A stretch of 64,000 nucleotides of DNA, taken from Rhodobium gokarnense. Lineage in GTDB: Bacteria > Pseudomonadota > Alphaproteobacteria > Rhizobiales > Rhodobiaceae. The position numbers and the translations under genes were made by a program. Every line of letters begins with the position of its first letter. Position 1 is the stretch's first letter. Under the pieces are notes generated by a model that was not told the DNA's origin, made no database searches, and was given only the letters and a program-made list of their open reading frames with translations. Below are positions 45,702-55,364 of the stretch, piece after piece. The stretch spans positions 1-64,000 of the forward strand of contig NZ_JAOQNS010000003.1 in NCBI RefSeq assembly GCF_025961475.1, in the 5' to 3' direction.

Positions 45702-47346
45702 AAAGCACTCCCTTGAACGGCTCCGGCCCGAGCCGCCGATAGGTTTGAAGGAACGTCTCCCCGGCATCCCGCCGTTCGGCGAGATAGAAGTCGACGAGCC
45801 CTTCCACCGCATCGATCACCGCATCTTCGGAAAAGCCGCGCCCGGCCACCGCGCCGATGGAGGTTTCGTCGCCGGCCGAGCCGCCAAGGGTGATCTGGTA
45901 GAATTCCTGGCCCTTCTTCTCCACGCCGAGGATGCCGATATGGCCGACATGGTGGTGGCCGCAGGCATTGATGCAGCCGGATATCTTGATCTTCATGTCG
46001 CCGATCAGGCGCTGGCGCTCCGCATCGGCGAAGCGTTCGGCGATCCGCGTGGCGATCGGGATCGACCTTGTGTTGGCCAGCGAGCAGTAGTCAAGCCCCG
46101 GGCAGGCGATAATGTCCGAGATAAGCCCCGCATTGGCGCTGGCAAGGCCGGCCTCAAGGAGCGCGTCGTAGACGGCCTTCAGGTCGTCGAGCCCGACATG
46201 GGGCAGCACGAGATTCTGCTCGTGGGTGACGCGGATGTCGTCGTGGCCGTAGCGCTCGGCGAGATCGGCGACGGCCTCCATCTGCTCCGCGCTGGCATCG
46301 CCCGGGATTTCGCCGACGGCCTTCAGGGAGATCGTCGCGATGCCGTAGCCTTCGACCTTGTGGGCGACGACGTTCTGGGACACCCAGGCATCGAACCCGG
46401 CATCGGACGCCCGCTCCACGGCGAGGCGGGCTGCCGCGCCCGGCCGCGGGGCCAGACCTGTCGGGGCAAAGAAAGATGCGATTTGCGCAACATCCGCTTT
46501 CGGGAGCTTCAGCGCGCCGTCGCGGATGCGCCCCCACTCCGCCTCGATCTCGGCCTTGAGCTCCTCGGTGCCGGTCTCGTGGACGAGGATCTTGATCCGC
46601 GCCTTGTACTTGTTGTCCCGCCGGCCGTGGAGGTTATAGACGCGCAGGATCGCCTCCAGATAGGAGAGCAGGTCCTCTTCCGGCAGGAAGTCGCGCACCT
46701 TCTTGGCGATCATCGGCGTGCGGCCCTGGCCGCCGCCGACAAAGACCTCGAATCCGACTTCGCCGTCCGCGCCGCGCAGCGCCTTCAGGCCGATGTCATG
46801 CACCTTGATCGCCGCCCGGTCGACCGTGGCGCCGGTGATCGCGACCTTGAACTTGCGCGGCAGGAACGAGAACTCCGGATGCAGCGACGACCACTGGCGG
46901 ATGATCTCCGCATAGGGGCGCGGGTCGACGAACTCGTCGGCCGCGGCGCCCGCGAACGGGTCGGCCGTGGTATTGCGGATGCAGTTGCCGGAGGTCTGGA
47001 TGGCGTGCATCTCGACCCTGGCGAGGTCCTCCAGCAGGTCCGGGATCTCGATGAGCTTCGGCCAGTTGTACTGGATATTCTGGCGCGTGGTGAAATGGCC
47101 GTAGCCCTTGTCGTAGCGCCGCGCCACATGGGCAAGCATGCGCATCTGCGCGCCATTGAGGACGCCATAGGGGATGGCGACGCGCAGCATGTAGCCGTGG
47201 AGCTGCAGATAGACGCCGTTCATCAGCCGGAGCGGCTTGAACTGCTCTTCGGTCAGTTCGCCGGAGAGCCGGCGGTTCACCTGGTCGCGGAACTGCGCCA
47301 CCCGCGCCTTGACGAAGGCGGCGTCGAAATCGTCGTAGACATACAT
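45688..47346 (-). CDS. cysI: Assimilatory sulfite reductase (ferredoxin/NADPH) hemoprotein
   Basis: The 552-residue siroheme/[4Fe-4S] enzyme reduces sulfite to sulfide. Cluster and siroheme ligands are Cys415 and Cys421 in CPGLDYCS, and Cys458 and Cys462 in GCINACGHHH. The N-terminal half has the ferrodoxin-like repeat (HGYMLRVAIPYGVLNGAQMR, FTTRQNIQYNW). Nitrite reductases share this architecture, but the neighbouring cysH and DUF934 favour sulfite. ATG 47346 follows a GGGAGGG site. The frame upstream to 47898 is spurious. Confidence 0.92.
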   Translation of the reverse strand: MYVYDDFDAAFVKARVAQFRDQVNRRLSGELTEEQFKPLRLMNGVYLQLHGYMLRVAIPYGVLNGAQMRMLAHVARRYDKGYGHFTTRQNIQYNWPKLIEIPDLLEDLARVEMHAIQTSGNCIRNTTADPFAGAAADEFVDPRPYAEIIRQWSSLHPEFSFLPRKFKVAITGATVDRAAIKVHDIGLKALRGADGEVGFEVFVGGGQGRTPMIAKKVRDFLPEEDLLSYLEAILRVYNLHGRRDNKYKARIKILVHETGTEELKAEIEAEWGRIRDGALKLPKADVAQIASFFAPTGLAPRPGAAARLAVERASDAGFDAWVSQNVVAHKVEGYGIATISLKAVGEIPGDASAEQMEAVADLAERYGHDDIRVTHEQNLVLPHVGLDDLKAVYDALLEAGLASANAGLISDIIACPGLDYCSLANTRSIPIATRIAERFADAERQRLIGDMKIKISGCINACGHHHVGHIGILGVEKKGQEFYQITLGGSAGDETSIGAVAGRGFSEDAVIDAVEGLVDFYLAERRDAGETFLQTYRRLGPEPFKGVLYGAQ

Positions 47347-47360
47347 CGATCCGCCCTCCC

Positions 47361-47660
47361 TCAGGCCGCAACGGCGGCGAGCGCCGCCTGCGGGCCGAGA
47401 TCGCTGCGCACGGTCGGGCCCTTGGCCCGGATGCGCTCGCGCAGGCGTACCGGCACCATGGCGCCGGCCTCCACCGTCACGTCGATGGCGTAGGGCTCTA
47501 CCACCACATCGCCCTGCCGGGAAACAGTCTCCAGCATCGCCACCGCCTCGTCGTCGCTCCGGAACACCGCCGCACGGCGGGCGTCGGTGACCCAGGCGCC
47601 GCGCGCGTCGAGCCAGACCGCTTCGCCGTCGTTCAGCCGATTGGCCGTAATGCTCTTCAT
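47361..47660 (-). CDS. DUF2849 family protein
   Basis: The 99-residue protein begins MKSITANRLNDGEAVWLDARGAW, the DUF2849 signature. In Hyphomicrobiales this small gene usually lies between the siroheme synthase gene cysG and cysI. AAGGGAG before ATG 47660 decides the start. It is 14 bases before cysI. No cysG precedes it here, so it is the first gene of the unit. Confidence 0.88.
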   Translation of the reverse strand: MKSITANRLNDGEAVWLDARGAWVTDARRAAVFRSDDEAVAMLETVSRQGDVVVEPYAIDVTVEAGAMVPVRLRERIRAKGPTVRSDLGPQAALAAVAA

Positions 47661-48074
47661 CGTCCGCTCCCTTCGCAATGACAATGCGCAGCCGCCCGTC
47701 CGCTTGCGTGCCGGCTGTCGGAAGATTTTCGGCAGTGCACAACACGTCGGGCGTTTCCACGATGAAGAAAGAAGTATGTTCCAAAAACGGGGCGGTAAAC
47801 GCCGGACGGTAAAAAAGAATTTCAATTCCGGCAACCGCGCCCGGTCGGAGAATACCATTTGTCGCAGCGCACAAGACGCAGCGCGCCCGTTCCGTCAATT
47901 CGCCGAAAGGGCGGATGGCTTGGCGAAACCTTGTTTCACCGGCGACAAGACAGGCCGAATAGCGAGCGCGGAAAAACGCTGCATTCCCGTCAACTCGAAC
48001 CGCATGTCAGCACATGCAGATATGCGAAAATAACATATTTCGAAAAAAGTATCTTTGCCCGCAAAAGGGCGCGA
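47661..48074. other. Upstream region of the sulfur operon
   Basis: 414 bases with no supported gene, between the yciB stop and the DUF2849 start, both on the minus strand. The distal part (48025-48058) is AT-rich (ATAACATATTTCGAAAAAAG), and a second AT-rich patch lies near 47810-47825. It probably contains the promoter of the cys operon. No repeat element or terminator hairpin was seen. Confidence 0.4.
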
Positions 48075-48692
48075 TCAGCCCTCGCCGTCCTCCGCCTCGA
48101 TGGCGTGTCGGCTCATCAGCGGCATCTGGGAAAAGGCAAAGAGCACCGTGATCGGCAGGAAGCCGAAGGTCTTGAAGGCGACCCAGCTTTCTTCCGAAAA
48201 GTTCCGCCAGACGAATTCGTTGACGACGGCCATGACGACGAAGAAGAGGCCCCAGCGCAGGGTCAGGATGCGCCAGCCCTTGTCGTCAAGCTGGAACGCC
48301 CCGTCGAACAGCTTCTGCAGCAGCGGCTTGCCGAGCGCCAGCCCGCCGAGCAGCGCCGCGGCGAACAGGCAATAGACGATGGTCGGCTTGATCTTGATGA
48401 AGGTGTCGTCGTTGAAGATCACGGTCAGCACGACGAAGACGACGACGAGAACGCCGGAAACCAGCGGCATCGTGGGCACGTGCCGGTAGCGCGCATAGGA
48501 GATCGTCAGCGTGATCACCGTCAGGAGCGCCAGCACGACCCCGGCGACGACAATGGGCTTATAGACCTCGCCGCCGACCGTCACCGGATCGACCGTGAAA
48601 TAGGTCGCGAAAAACGCCACCAGCGGCCCGAAATCGAGCAGGAACTTGAAGCCGGAGGACGGCGTCTTCTTCTCGGTGGCGGTCTCGGTCAT
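48075..48692 (-). CDS. yciB: Inner membrane-spanning protein YciB (septation protein A / IspZ)
   Basis: The 205-residue protein has about five membrane helices. Family features are FKFLLDFGPLVAFFATYF at the start, IKPTIVYCLFAAALLGGLALG in the middle and LRWGLFFVVMAVVNEFVWRN near the end. YciB is involved in envelope and septum maintenance. GGGAGC lies before the ATG. It is downstream of ftsY by 21 bases, part of dapF-mtaB-ftsY-yciB, an order known from rhizobia. Confidence 0.92.
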   Translation of the reverse strand: MTETATEKKTPSSGFKFLLDFGPLVAFFATYFTVDPVTVGGEVYKPIVVAGVVLALLTVITLTISYARYRHVPTMPLVSGVLVVVFVVLTVIFNDDTFIKIKPTIVYCLFAAALLGGLALGKPLLQKLFDGAFQLDDKGWRILTLRWGLFFVVMAVVNEFVWRNFSEESWVAFKTFGFLPITVLFAFSQMPLMSRHAIEAEDGEG

Positions 48693-48713
48693 GGGTGCTC
48701 CCGGTCGGTGTAT

Positions 48714-50306
48714 CTAGAGCCCGGCAATCGCCCGGGCGAAATCGGCCGCGTTGAACGGCTCAAGGTCGTCGACGCTCTCGCCAACGCCGATGAAATGCAC
48801 CGGCAGGCCGTGCTTGGCGGCGATGGCAACGAGGATGCCGCCGCGCGCCGTGCCGTCGAGCTTGGTCATGACGAGGCCGGTGACGCCCGCCGTCTGGCGG
48901 AAGATCTCCACCTGGTTGAGGGCGTTCTGGCCGGTGGTGGCGTCGAGCGTCAAAAGCACCGTGTGCGGCGCATCCGGCTCCTGCTTCTTGATGACGCGAA
49001 CGACCTTTTCAAGCTCCGCCATCAGCTCGGCCTTGTTCTGCAGCCGGCCGGCGGTGTCGATGAGGAGGACGTCGGTGCCGGAGGCCTTCGCCTCGGTCAG
49101 CGCGTCGAAGGCAAGGCCGGCGGCGTCCGCCCCGGTCTCGCGCGCGATCACCGGCGATCCGGTCCGCTCGCCCCAGATCTTGAGCTGCTCGATGGCTGCG
49201 GCCCGGAAGGTGTCGCCGGCGGCCAGCATCACCGAGCGCCCCTCGTCGGAGAGTTTCTGGGCGAGCTTGCCGATGGTCGTCGTCTTGCCGGTGCCGTTGA
49301 CGCCGACGACAAGGATGACGTGGGGTTTCTTCGCCGGATCGACGGAAAGCGGCTCGGCGACCGGCGCCAGCACCTTTTCCACCTCCTCGGCAAGGATGCC
49401 GCGCACCTCCTTGTCGCTGACCTCCTTGTCGTAGCGCCCGTCGGCCAGCCGCTCGGTGATGGTCATCGCCGTCTCGACCCCGAGGTCGCTCTGGATCAGG
49501 ATGTCTTCCAGGTCCTGCAGCGTGTCCTCGTCGAGCTTGCGCTTCAAAAAGACGCCGGAAATTCCCTCGCTCAGCGCGGAGGACGAGCGGCCGAGCCCCT
49601 GGCGCAGACGCTGGACCCAGGAGACCTTTTCGACCGGCGGAGCCGGCAGCACCTCCTCCTCGACCGGCGGCACGATGACCGGCGGCGGGATTTCTTCGAC
49701 GGCAGGAGGCGGCGCGATCTCCTCCGGCGGCAGAACCTCTTCTTCCGCGGGCGGGACCTCTTCGGCAAGCGGCGGCACCTCCGGCAGGCGCTCGACCTCG
49801 ATCGGCTCGGGCGTCGGCGGCACGGGAGGTGGCGGCGGAGCCACCGGCTCGGGGATTTCCGGGATCGGCTTCGGCACCGGGGTCGGCATCGGTGCCGGCG
49901 GCTGTAGCGCCTCGCGCTGTTCCGCCGGCGGCAGGGCCTCCGGCTTGCCGCCGAACAGCCGCGCAAGGAAGCCGCCCTCGCGCCGGCGCGCCTCTTCGCG
50001 TGACATCCGCCTTTCGCGCTTTTCCGCGGCCTTGGCAGCGCGCTTCTTGATCTTGGCGATCAGCTTTTCGCGGCGCCGGGCGAGCTTTTCCTCGCGCTTC
50101 TTCTCGCGCGGCGTCAGCTCCACGCGCCGGTAGAGGGAGAGCGACGAACCCTTGCCCTTCTCTCCGTTGCCGGCCTCGCCATCAGAAGCCTTTTCCTCGC
50201 CGAGATGCGGCACGGTCGGCTGAAAGGTCTCCGGTTCGAGCGGCGCGGCATCCTTGCCGCCACCGAACAACCGCCTGAAAAAGCCAGGTTTTTCGTTCCC
50301 ACCCAT
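48714..50306 (-). CDS. ftsY: Signal recognition particle receptor FtsY
   Basis: The 530-residue SRP receptor GTPase docks SRP-ribosome complexes to the membrane. The N-terminal A domain has a basic stretch (EKKREEKLARRREKLIAKIK), then about 90 residues of Pro/Glu/Val repeats. The N domain leads into the G domain: GVNGTGKTTTIGKLA, DTFRAAAIEQL, DTAGRLQNK and TKLDGTARGG. AGGAA before the ATG supports the start. It is 26 bases after mtaB. Confidence 0.95.
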   Translation of the reverse strand: MGGNEKPGFFRRLFGGGKDAAPLEPETFQPTVPHLGEEKASDGEAGNGEKGKGSSLSLYRRVELTPREKKREEKLARRREKLIAKIKKRAAKAAEKRERRMSREEARRREGGFLARLFGGKPEALPPAEQREALQPPAPMPTPVPKPIPEIPEPVAPPPPPVPPTPEPIEVERLPEVPPLAEEVPPAEEEVLPPEEIAPPPAVEEIPPPVIVPPVEEEVLPAPPVEKVSWVQRLRQGLGRSSSALSEGISGVFLKRKLDEDTLQDLEDILIQSDLGVETAMTITERLADGRYDKEVSDKEVRGILAEEVEKVLAPVAEPLSVDPAKKPHVILVVGVNGTGKTTTIGKLAQKLSDEGRSVMLAAGDTFRAAAIEQLKIWGERTGSPVIARETGADAAGLAFDALTEAKASGTDVLLIDTAGRLQNKAELMAELEKVVRVIKKQEPDAPHTVLLTLDATTGQNALNQVEIFRQTAGVTGLVMTKLDGTARGGILVAIAAKHGLPVHFIGVGESVDDLEPFNAADFARAIAGL

Positions 50307-50332
50307 ACTAAAATTCCTGTTGTTTTAAGACG

Positions 50333-51589
50333 TCAGGCCGCTTCGGCGACGAGATGCCGCCTGGTGTGGCCGACAATGCGCACGGGGACAATGTCGCCCG
50401 GCGCCGCGCCCTCAAGGGCCGTTTCGGTAAATTGTTCGGTCCGCCCCAGCCCGTCGCGCTCAATGAGCACCTGGCGACGCGAGCCGATCTCGCCGGCAAG
50501 GTGGCGCGCATAGGCCGCCGCCCCGGCGCCGCGCAGCCGCGCCGCCCGTTCCTTGGCGATCGCCCGCTCCACCTGGGGCATCTTCGCCGCCGGCGTTCCC
50601 GGCCGCGGCGAAAACGGAAAGACGTGCAGATAGGTGAGCCCGCAGGCGGCAACGAGATCGAGGGTGTTCTGGAACATCGCCTCGGTCTCGGTCGGGAAGC
50701 CGGCAATGAGGTCGGCGCCGAAGACGACGTCGGGCCGCCTCGCCCGGATCTCCTCGCAGAACCGGATCGCGTCGTCCCGCAGGTGCCGCCGCTTCATCCG
50801 CTTCAGGATCATGTCGTCGCCGGCCTGCAGCGACAGGTGCAGATGCGGCATCAGCCGCTCTTCCTCGGCGAGCGCGCGGACAAGCGAAGGGTCGGCCTCG
50901 ATGGAATCGATGGACGAGAGCCGCAGCCGTGACAGCTCCGGCACCAGCGCGAGGATCTTCGCAACGAGGTCGCCGAGCGCCGGCGTTCCGGGAAGGTCGT
51001 GGCCGTAGCTCGTCAGGTCGACGCCGGTCAGCACCACCTCGCCATAGCCGTTCTCCACCAGCCGGCGGATTTCGGTAACGACCGCGCCCATGGGGACCGA
51101 CCGCGACGGCCCGCGGCCATAGGGGATGATGCAGAAGGTGCAGCGGTGGTCGCAGCCGTTCTGGACCTGGACAAACGCGCGAGCCCTTCCCTCCAGACCA
51201 TCGACCAGATGCGCCGCGGTCTCCTTCAGGCTCATAATGTCGTCGACGAGGATCTTCTGGTCCCGCTCGATGCCGAAATCGGCGAGCCCCTTCCAGGTCG
51301 CGGCATTAAGCTTGCCGGAATTGCCGAGGACCAGGTCGACCTCGTCCATCTCCGCAAAGAGCTCAGGCTCAGTCTGAGCCGCGCAGCCGGTAACGACGAT
51401 GCGCGCGGTGGGGTTTTCCCGCCGCGCCCGCCGGATCGCCTGGCGCGCCTGGCGCACGGCCTCCGCCGTCACCGCGCAACTGTTGAAGACGATGGCGTTC
51501 TCAAGGCCCGCTTCCCCGGCCTCGCGGCGGATCACCTCGGACTCGTAGGTGTTCAGCCGGCAGCCGAAGGTAATGACGTCGACACTCAT
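50333..51589 (-). CDS. mtaB: tRNA (N6-threonylcarbamoyladenosine(37)-C2)-methylthiotransferase
   Basis: The 418-residue radical SAM methylthiotransferase converts t6A37 to ms2t6A in tRNA. The auxiliary-cluster cysteines are in [21 protein letters not shown] and [10 protein letters not shown]. The radical SAM triad is [14 protein letters not shown] domain (about 355-418) ends the protein. Its ATG overlaps the dapF stop (ATGA), so the two are translationally coupled. Confidence 0.94.
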   Translation of the reverse strand: MSVDVITFGCRLNTYESEVIRREAGEAGLENAIVFNSCAVTAEAVRQARQAIRRARRENPTARIVVTGCAAQTEPELFAEMDEVDLVLGNSGKLNAATWKGLADFGIERDQKILVDDIMSLKETAAHLVDGLEGRARAFVQVQNGCDHRCTFCIIPYGRGPSRSVPMGAVVTEIRRLVENGYGEVVLTGVDLTSYGHDLPGTPALGDLVAKILALVPELSRLRLSSIDSIEADPSLVRALAEEERLMPHLHLSLQAGDDMILKRMKRRHLRDDAIRFCEEIRARRPDVVFGADLIAGFPTETEAMFQNTLDLVAACGLTYLHVFPFSPRPGTPAAKMPQVERAIAKERAARLRGAGAAAYARHLAGEIGSRRQVLIERDGLGRTEQFTETALEGAAPGDIVPVRIVGHTRRHLVAEAA

Positions 51590-52473
51590 GGACGAGCCGC
51601 CTCGCCGGCGATGTCGACCCGCGACCAGTTGCCGGTCTCAAGCTCAACCGTGCCGGAAAATTCCAGCTCCACCGGCCCGGTCATCAGGATGTGGTCGTCG
51701 CCGTCGCGCCACGCGATATGGAGCGGCCCGCCGGGCAGGGTCACGGTGACGGCGCGGCCGCTGCGCTTGGTGCGGGCGGCGGAGACGGTCGCGGCGCAGG
51801 CCGCGGTGCCGCAGGCGCGGGTGAGGCCCGCCCCGCGCTCCCAGACCTTCAGGGTGATGGCATCGTCAGCGGTGACATGGGCGAGCGAGATATTGGCGCC
51901 TTCGGGGAAGATCGGATGGTGCTCCAGCATCGGCCCGAACCGGCCAAGGTCATAGGCCTCCACGTCGTCGACCCAAAAAATCGCGTGCGGATTGCCGACA
52001 TTGACCACCGACGGCGAATGCAGCACCGGGGCGTCGATGGGCCCGATCTGCAGCTCGATGGCGCGGGTGTCGCGGAACTCCTCGGAAAGCGGGATCTCGT
52101 CCCAGCCGAAGCGCGGCACGCCCATGTCGACGCGGTAGCGCGCCGGACCCTCCCGCCAGGCATTGAGGATGCCCGGCGCGGTGTGCAGCGTCAGCGCATC
52201 CTTGCCCAAGTCCGACATCAGGATATGGGCGAGGCATCTCGTGCCGTTGCCGCAGGCGCCGGCCGGCGTGCCGTCGCAATTGTAGATATCGACAAAGGCG
52301 TCGGTGCCGGCAACCCGCGGCGGCAGGATCACCATCATCTGGTCGAACTTCGTCGCCGGATGGGCGTCAATCGCGCGCGCAAGATCGCCGCCGGCAGCGC
52401 CGCCGCCGCGCAGATCGAGAACGACGATCTCGTTGCCGAGCCCGTTCATCTTGTGAAAGGGTGCCGTTGTCAC
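51586..52473 (-). CDS. dapF: Diaminopimelate epimerase
   Basis: The 295-residue PLP-independent epimerase interconverts LL- and meso-diaminopimelate for lysine and peptidoglycan synthesis. The two catalytic cysteines are Cys74 in GACGNGTRC and the one in [13 protein letters not shown]. The substrate segment [15 protein letters not shown] is at the N-terminus. An extra Cys66 replaces the common Ala in the NxDG segment. The start is GTG at 52473. First gene of the operon with mtaB. Confidence 0.94.
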   Translation of the reverse strand: MTTAPFHKMNGLGNEIVVLDLRGGGAAGGDLARAIDAHPATKFDQMMVILPPRVAGTDAFVDIYNCDGTPAGACGNGTRCLAHILMSDLGKDALTLHTAPGILNAWREGPARYRVDMGVPRFGWDEIPLSEEFRDTRAIELQIGPIDAPVLHSPSVVNVGNPHAIFWVDDVEAYDLGRFGPMLEHHPIFPEGANISLAHVTADDAITLKVWERGAGLTRACGTAACAATVSAARTKRSGRAVTVTLPGGPLHIAWRDGDDHILMTGPVELEFSGTVELETGNWSRVDIAGEAARP

Positions 52474-52617
52474 CGCAGATGTCCGAAACGCCTTTTTGCC
52501 GTAACGCTGTTATATGGCCGAAAGTCCGCAAGATTGCCAGAGGGCGAAAGGGCCGGCCGGATCGGCATTTGGTTGAGGTAAGCGCGGGCTAAACGGCCGA
52601 CGGCAAGGGGAGCCACC

Positions 52618-52911
52618 ATGCGCATCGTCTGGAAACTCGCCTATCTCGCCCTGAAGATCGCGTCTATTGCTGCGCTAATCCTGGTCGTGGCCGGCATCGG
52701 ATCGCTGGTCGCCGTCACGATGCTCGACGCCTGCCCGACCCTCAACGAGGGCGCCATCAGGTGTACGAGCGGCACGGCGCAAGGCTTTGCCGAATTCGGC
52801 ATGACGGTGCTGCTCTTAACCGTCTTCACCGGCATTCCGGGGCTACTGGCGGTCATCGGCCTCGGGTTCCTTGTCCGCGACCTGATGCGCTGGCGGCGAC
52901 GGCAGATGTAG
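52618..52911 (+). CDS. Small two-helix membrane protein
   Basis: Unrecognised 97-residue protein. Two hydrophobic helices (about 8-33 and 62-85) flank a short loop with two cysteines (DACPTLNEGAIRCTSGT) that could form a disulfide in the periplasm. The C-terminus is strongly basic (RDLMRWRRRQM). GGGGAG lies before the ATG. It is divergent from dapF and precedes the bciA-like gene by 52 bases. Confidence 0.7.
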   Translation: MRIVWKLAYLALKIASIAALILVVAGIGSLVAVTMLDACPTLNEGAIRCTSGTAQGFAEFGMTVLLLTVFTGIPGLLAVIGLGFLVRDLMRWRRRQM

Positions 52912-52963
52912 CTGCGGCCAAAGGCGGCTTTATGCCCGTTTTCGCCCGGTCTAGGCTGCGCCC

Positions 52964-53944
52964 ATGATCGACCACACCCCCAAACGCGTCTTCATGCTCG
53001 GCGCCACCGGCACCATCGGCCGCGCCACCGCGCGCGCGCTCCTCGACCGCGGCCACGAGGTCTTCGTTTTCCTGCGCCCGCGCGGCGACCACCCGCTTCC
53101 CGCAGACCTCGACGGCGCGACCCTGCGCTACGGCGACGTCACCGATCCGGCCTCGCTGGCGCAGGACGGCATTTGCGGCGAGCACTTCGACGCGCTCGTC
53201 TCCTGCATGGCCTCGCGGACAGGCGCCCCGAAAGACGCCTGGGCCATCGACTACCAGGCCCACTCCGATGCCCTGAAGGCGGCAAAGGCCGCCGGCATCC
53301 AGCAGATGGTGCTGCTCTCGGCCATCTGCGTGCAAAAGCCGCTGCTGGAGTTCCAGAAGGCCAAGCTCGCCTTCGAGAAGGAATTGCAGGACTCCGGCCT
53401 CACCTTCTCCATCGTCCGCCCGACCGCCTTCTTCAAGTCCCTGTCGGGCCAGCTCGCGCGATTGAGGGCCGGAAAACCCTATCTCCTCTTCGGCGACGGC
53501 ACCCTGACGGCATGCAAGCCGATCAGCGACGGCGACCTCGGCAATTTCCTTGCCGACTGCCTGACCGATCCGGCACTCCAGAACCGCGTCCTCCCCATCG
53601 GCGGCCCCGGCCCGGCGATCACGCCAAAAGACCAGGGCGAGGAGCTGTTCCGGCTCTTAGGCCAGGAACCACGCTTCAAAAAGGTGCCCCCGGCCCTCCT
53701 CGACGTCATCGTCGCGGTTTTGTCAGTTGGCGGCACCGTCGTGCCGGCCTTGAAAGCCAAGGCCGAGTTCGCCCGTATCGGCCGCTACTACGCAACAGAG
53801 TCGATGCTGGTCTGGGACGAGGCGGCCGGCCGCTACGACGCCGAAAAAACGCCCTCCTACGGCACGGAAACCCTCTTCGATTTTTATGCCAGGCTCGTTG
53901 CCGGCGAAATTGCCGACGACCGCGGCGATCACGCGGTGTTTTGA
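52964..53944 (+). CDS. bciA: Divinyl (proto)chlorophyllide a 8-vinyl reductase, BciA type
   Basis: The 326-residue NAD(P)H-binding protein begins with GATGTIGRATARALLDRGHE (Rossmann site). It carries the highly specific BciA/DVR blocks VSCMASRTGAPKDAWAIDYQ, QMVLLSAICVQKPLLEFQKA, RPTAFFKSLSGQ and DGTLTACKPISDGDL. BciA reduces the C8 vinyl group in bacteriochlorophyll synthesis, so it implies a phototrophic or formerly phototrophic lineage. No other pigment gene is in the window. General NmrA/SDR-type reductases look similar at the N-terminus only. Confidence 0.85.
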   Translation: MIDHTPKRVFMLGATGTIGRATARALLDRGHEVFVFLRPRGDHPLPADLDGATLRYGDVTDPASLAQDGICGEHFDALVSCMASRTGAPKDAWAIDYQAHSDALKAAKAAGIQQMVLLSAICVQKPLLEFQKAKLAFEKELQDSGLTFSIVRPTAFFKSLSGQLARLRAGKPYLLFGDGTLTACKPISDGDLGNFLADCLTDPALQNRVLPIGGPGPAITPKDQGEELFRLLGQEPRFKKVPPALLDVIVAVLSVGGTVVPALKAKAEFARIGRYYATESMLVWDEAAGRYDAEKTPSYGTETLFDFYARLVAGEIADDRGDHAVF

Positions 53945-53945
53945 G

Positions 53946-54485
53946 CTATTCCACCACCATCACCGCATTCCCCCCAGCCATCTCCAGCACCCGCCGCATC
54001 GTCTCCGGCGCCACCGCAACACACCCCTCCGTCGGCGCAAAGTCCGGTTTCGCGATGTGGAAGAACAGCGCACTCCCCGCGCCGCGCCTTCGCGGCCGGA
54101 TGTTGATGTCGAGGACGACGACGATGTCGTAGAGCCGATCGTCGCGCCACAGGACCTCGTGGTTTGCCGGATAGGGCAGCAGCACCGGGCGATTGTAGTT
54201 GCGGTCGGTCGGATCGTCGCACCAGCCGAGATCGGGACGGAGTTTCATCAGCGGCAGGAGCGTGCGCGGCCGCAGCCTCCGGTCGGGCCGATAGAAGACC
54301 GACAGCAGACGGAACGTGCCGGCCGGCGTCGCCCCGTCGCCTTCCCGCTTCAGGCGTGTGATTCCGCCGCGCCCGAGCGCGCACGGCGCGCTCAGCCCGG
54401 CAACCGAGATCAGCCCCTTTTGCGGCTCTCCCGGCCTTGCCCGCACGCGGATGACGAACGCCGCATCCCCATCCATGGACCTCAT
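53946..54485 (-). CDS. L,D-transpeptidase catalytic-domain protein (YkuD-like)
   Basis: The 179-residue protein shows the YkuD pattern: GRGGITRLKREGDGATPAGTF near the start and FFHIAKPDFAPTEGCVAVAP, with a conserved His and the catalytic Cys (GCVAV instead of the usual HGCxR). No obvious signal peptide is visible, which is a common feature of this short subfamily. Family enzymes cross-link peptidoglycan or attach proteins to it. Starts at 54485 or 54476 are both possible. It converges with bciA, with one base between stops. Confidence 0.82.
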   Translation of the reverse strand: MRSMDGDAAFVIRVRARPGEPQKGLISVAGLSAPCALGRGGITRLKREGDGATPAGTFRLLSVFYRPDRRLRPRTLLPLMKLRPDLGWCDDPTDRNYNRPVLLPYPANHEVLWRDDRLYDIVVVLDINIRPRRRGAGSALFFHIAKPDFAPTEGCVAVAPETMRRVLEMAGGNAVMVVE

Positions 54486-54656
54486 GTGTTTTCCCCAGAT
54501 GACATGATCTTCACCACGATGTGATCCGCGTTTGACCGGCGCAATCTCTCGCGCCATCCTATGAATTCTCGCAATGCTCTGCCGCCGATCCCATCTATCC
54601 TGGAATCGCGAGGGGAGCAGCCCCTTACCGGCAAGCCGAGACCTTTGGGAGATCGC

Positions 54657-55340
54657 ATGACGGCCCGCAAGATTCTGATTGTCGACGACGACGACGATTT
54701 GCGCGAAGCGCTGATGGAGCAATTGTCGCTCTATGAGGAGTTCGAGTCCATCGAGGCGTCCAGCGCCGCCAAGGGCGTCCAGATGGCCCGCAACGACCAT
54801 ATCGACCTGTTGCTGATGGATGTCGGCCTCAGCGACATGGACGGCCGCGAGGCGGTGAAGCTCCTGAGGAAGAGCGGCTTCAAGGCGCCGATCATCATGC
54901 TGACCGGCCACGACACCGACTCCGACACCATCCTCGGGCTGGAGGCCGGCGCCAACGACTATGTGGTCAAGCCGTTCAAGTTCGCGGTGCTGCTCGCCCG
55001 CATCCGCGCCCATCTGCGCCAGCACGAGCAGAGCGAGGACGCCACCTTTTCCATCGGCCCCTACACGTTCAGGCCGAGCGCAAAACTCCTGCTCGACGAG
55101 AAGGGCGCCAAGGTACGGCTGACCGAGAAAGAGACCTCGATCCTGAAATACCTCTACCGCACGGGCGAAAAGCCGGTCGGCCGCGATGTGCTGCTGCACG
55201 AGGTCTGGGGCTACAATTCCGGCGTCACCACCCACACGCTCGAAACCCACATCTATCGCCTGCGTCAGAAAATCGAGCGCGATCCCTCCAACGCAGAGCT
55301 TCTCGTAACGGAAGCCGGCGGTTATAAGCTTGTTCCCTAA
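54657..55340 (+). CDS. OmpR/PhoB-family response regulator (orphan)
   Basis: The 227-residue protein has a receiver domain with IVDDDDDLREAL (acidic pocket), LLLMDVGLSDMDG (phosphoacceptor Asp), MLTGHD and VVKPFK (Lys), followed by a winged-helix DNA-binding domain (VRLTEKETSILKYLYR, then HTLETHIYRLRQKI). No sensor kinase gene is adjacent. GGGAG before ATG 54657 decides the start. It is followed 24 bases later by a cyclic-nucleotide-binding protein on the same strand, a probable functional partner. Confidence 0.92.
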   Translation: MTARKILIVDDDDDLREALMEQLSLYEEFESIEASSAAKGVQMARNDHIDLLLMDVGLSDMDGREAVKLLRKSGFKAPIIMLTGHDTDSDTILGLEAGANDYVVKPFKFAVLLARIRAHLRQHEQSEDATFSIGPYTFRPSAKLLLDEKGAKVRLTEKETSILKYLYRTGEKPVGRDVLLHEVWGYNSGVTTHTLETHIYRLRQKIERDPSNAELLVTEAGGYKLVP

Positions 55341-55364
55341 AGGAATCCGCGTAACCTGCCGGGA

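Noticed and set aside
47361-47898. N-terminal extensions of cysI and DUF2849 frames to 47898 and 47858
   Set aside because: Ribosome-binding sites and family N-termini place the starts at 47346 and 47660; the extensions read as non-coding or out of frame with the neighbour.
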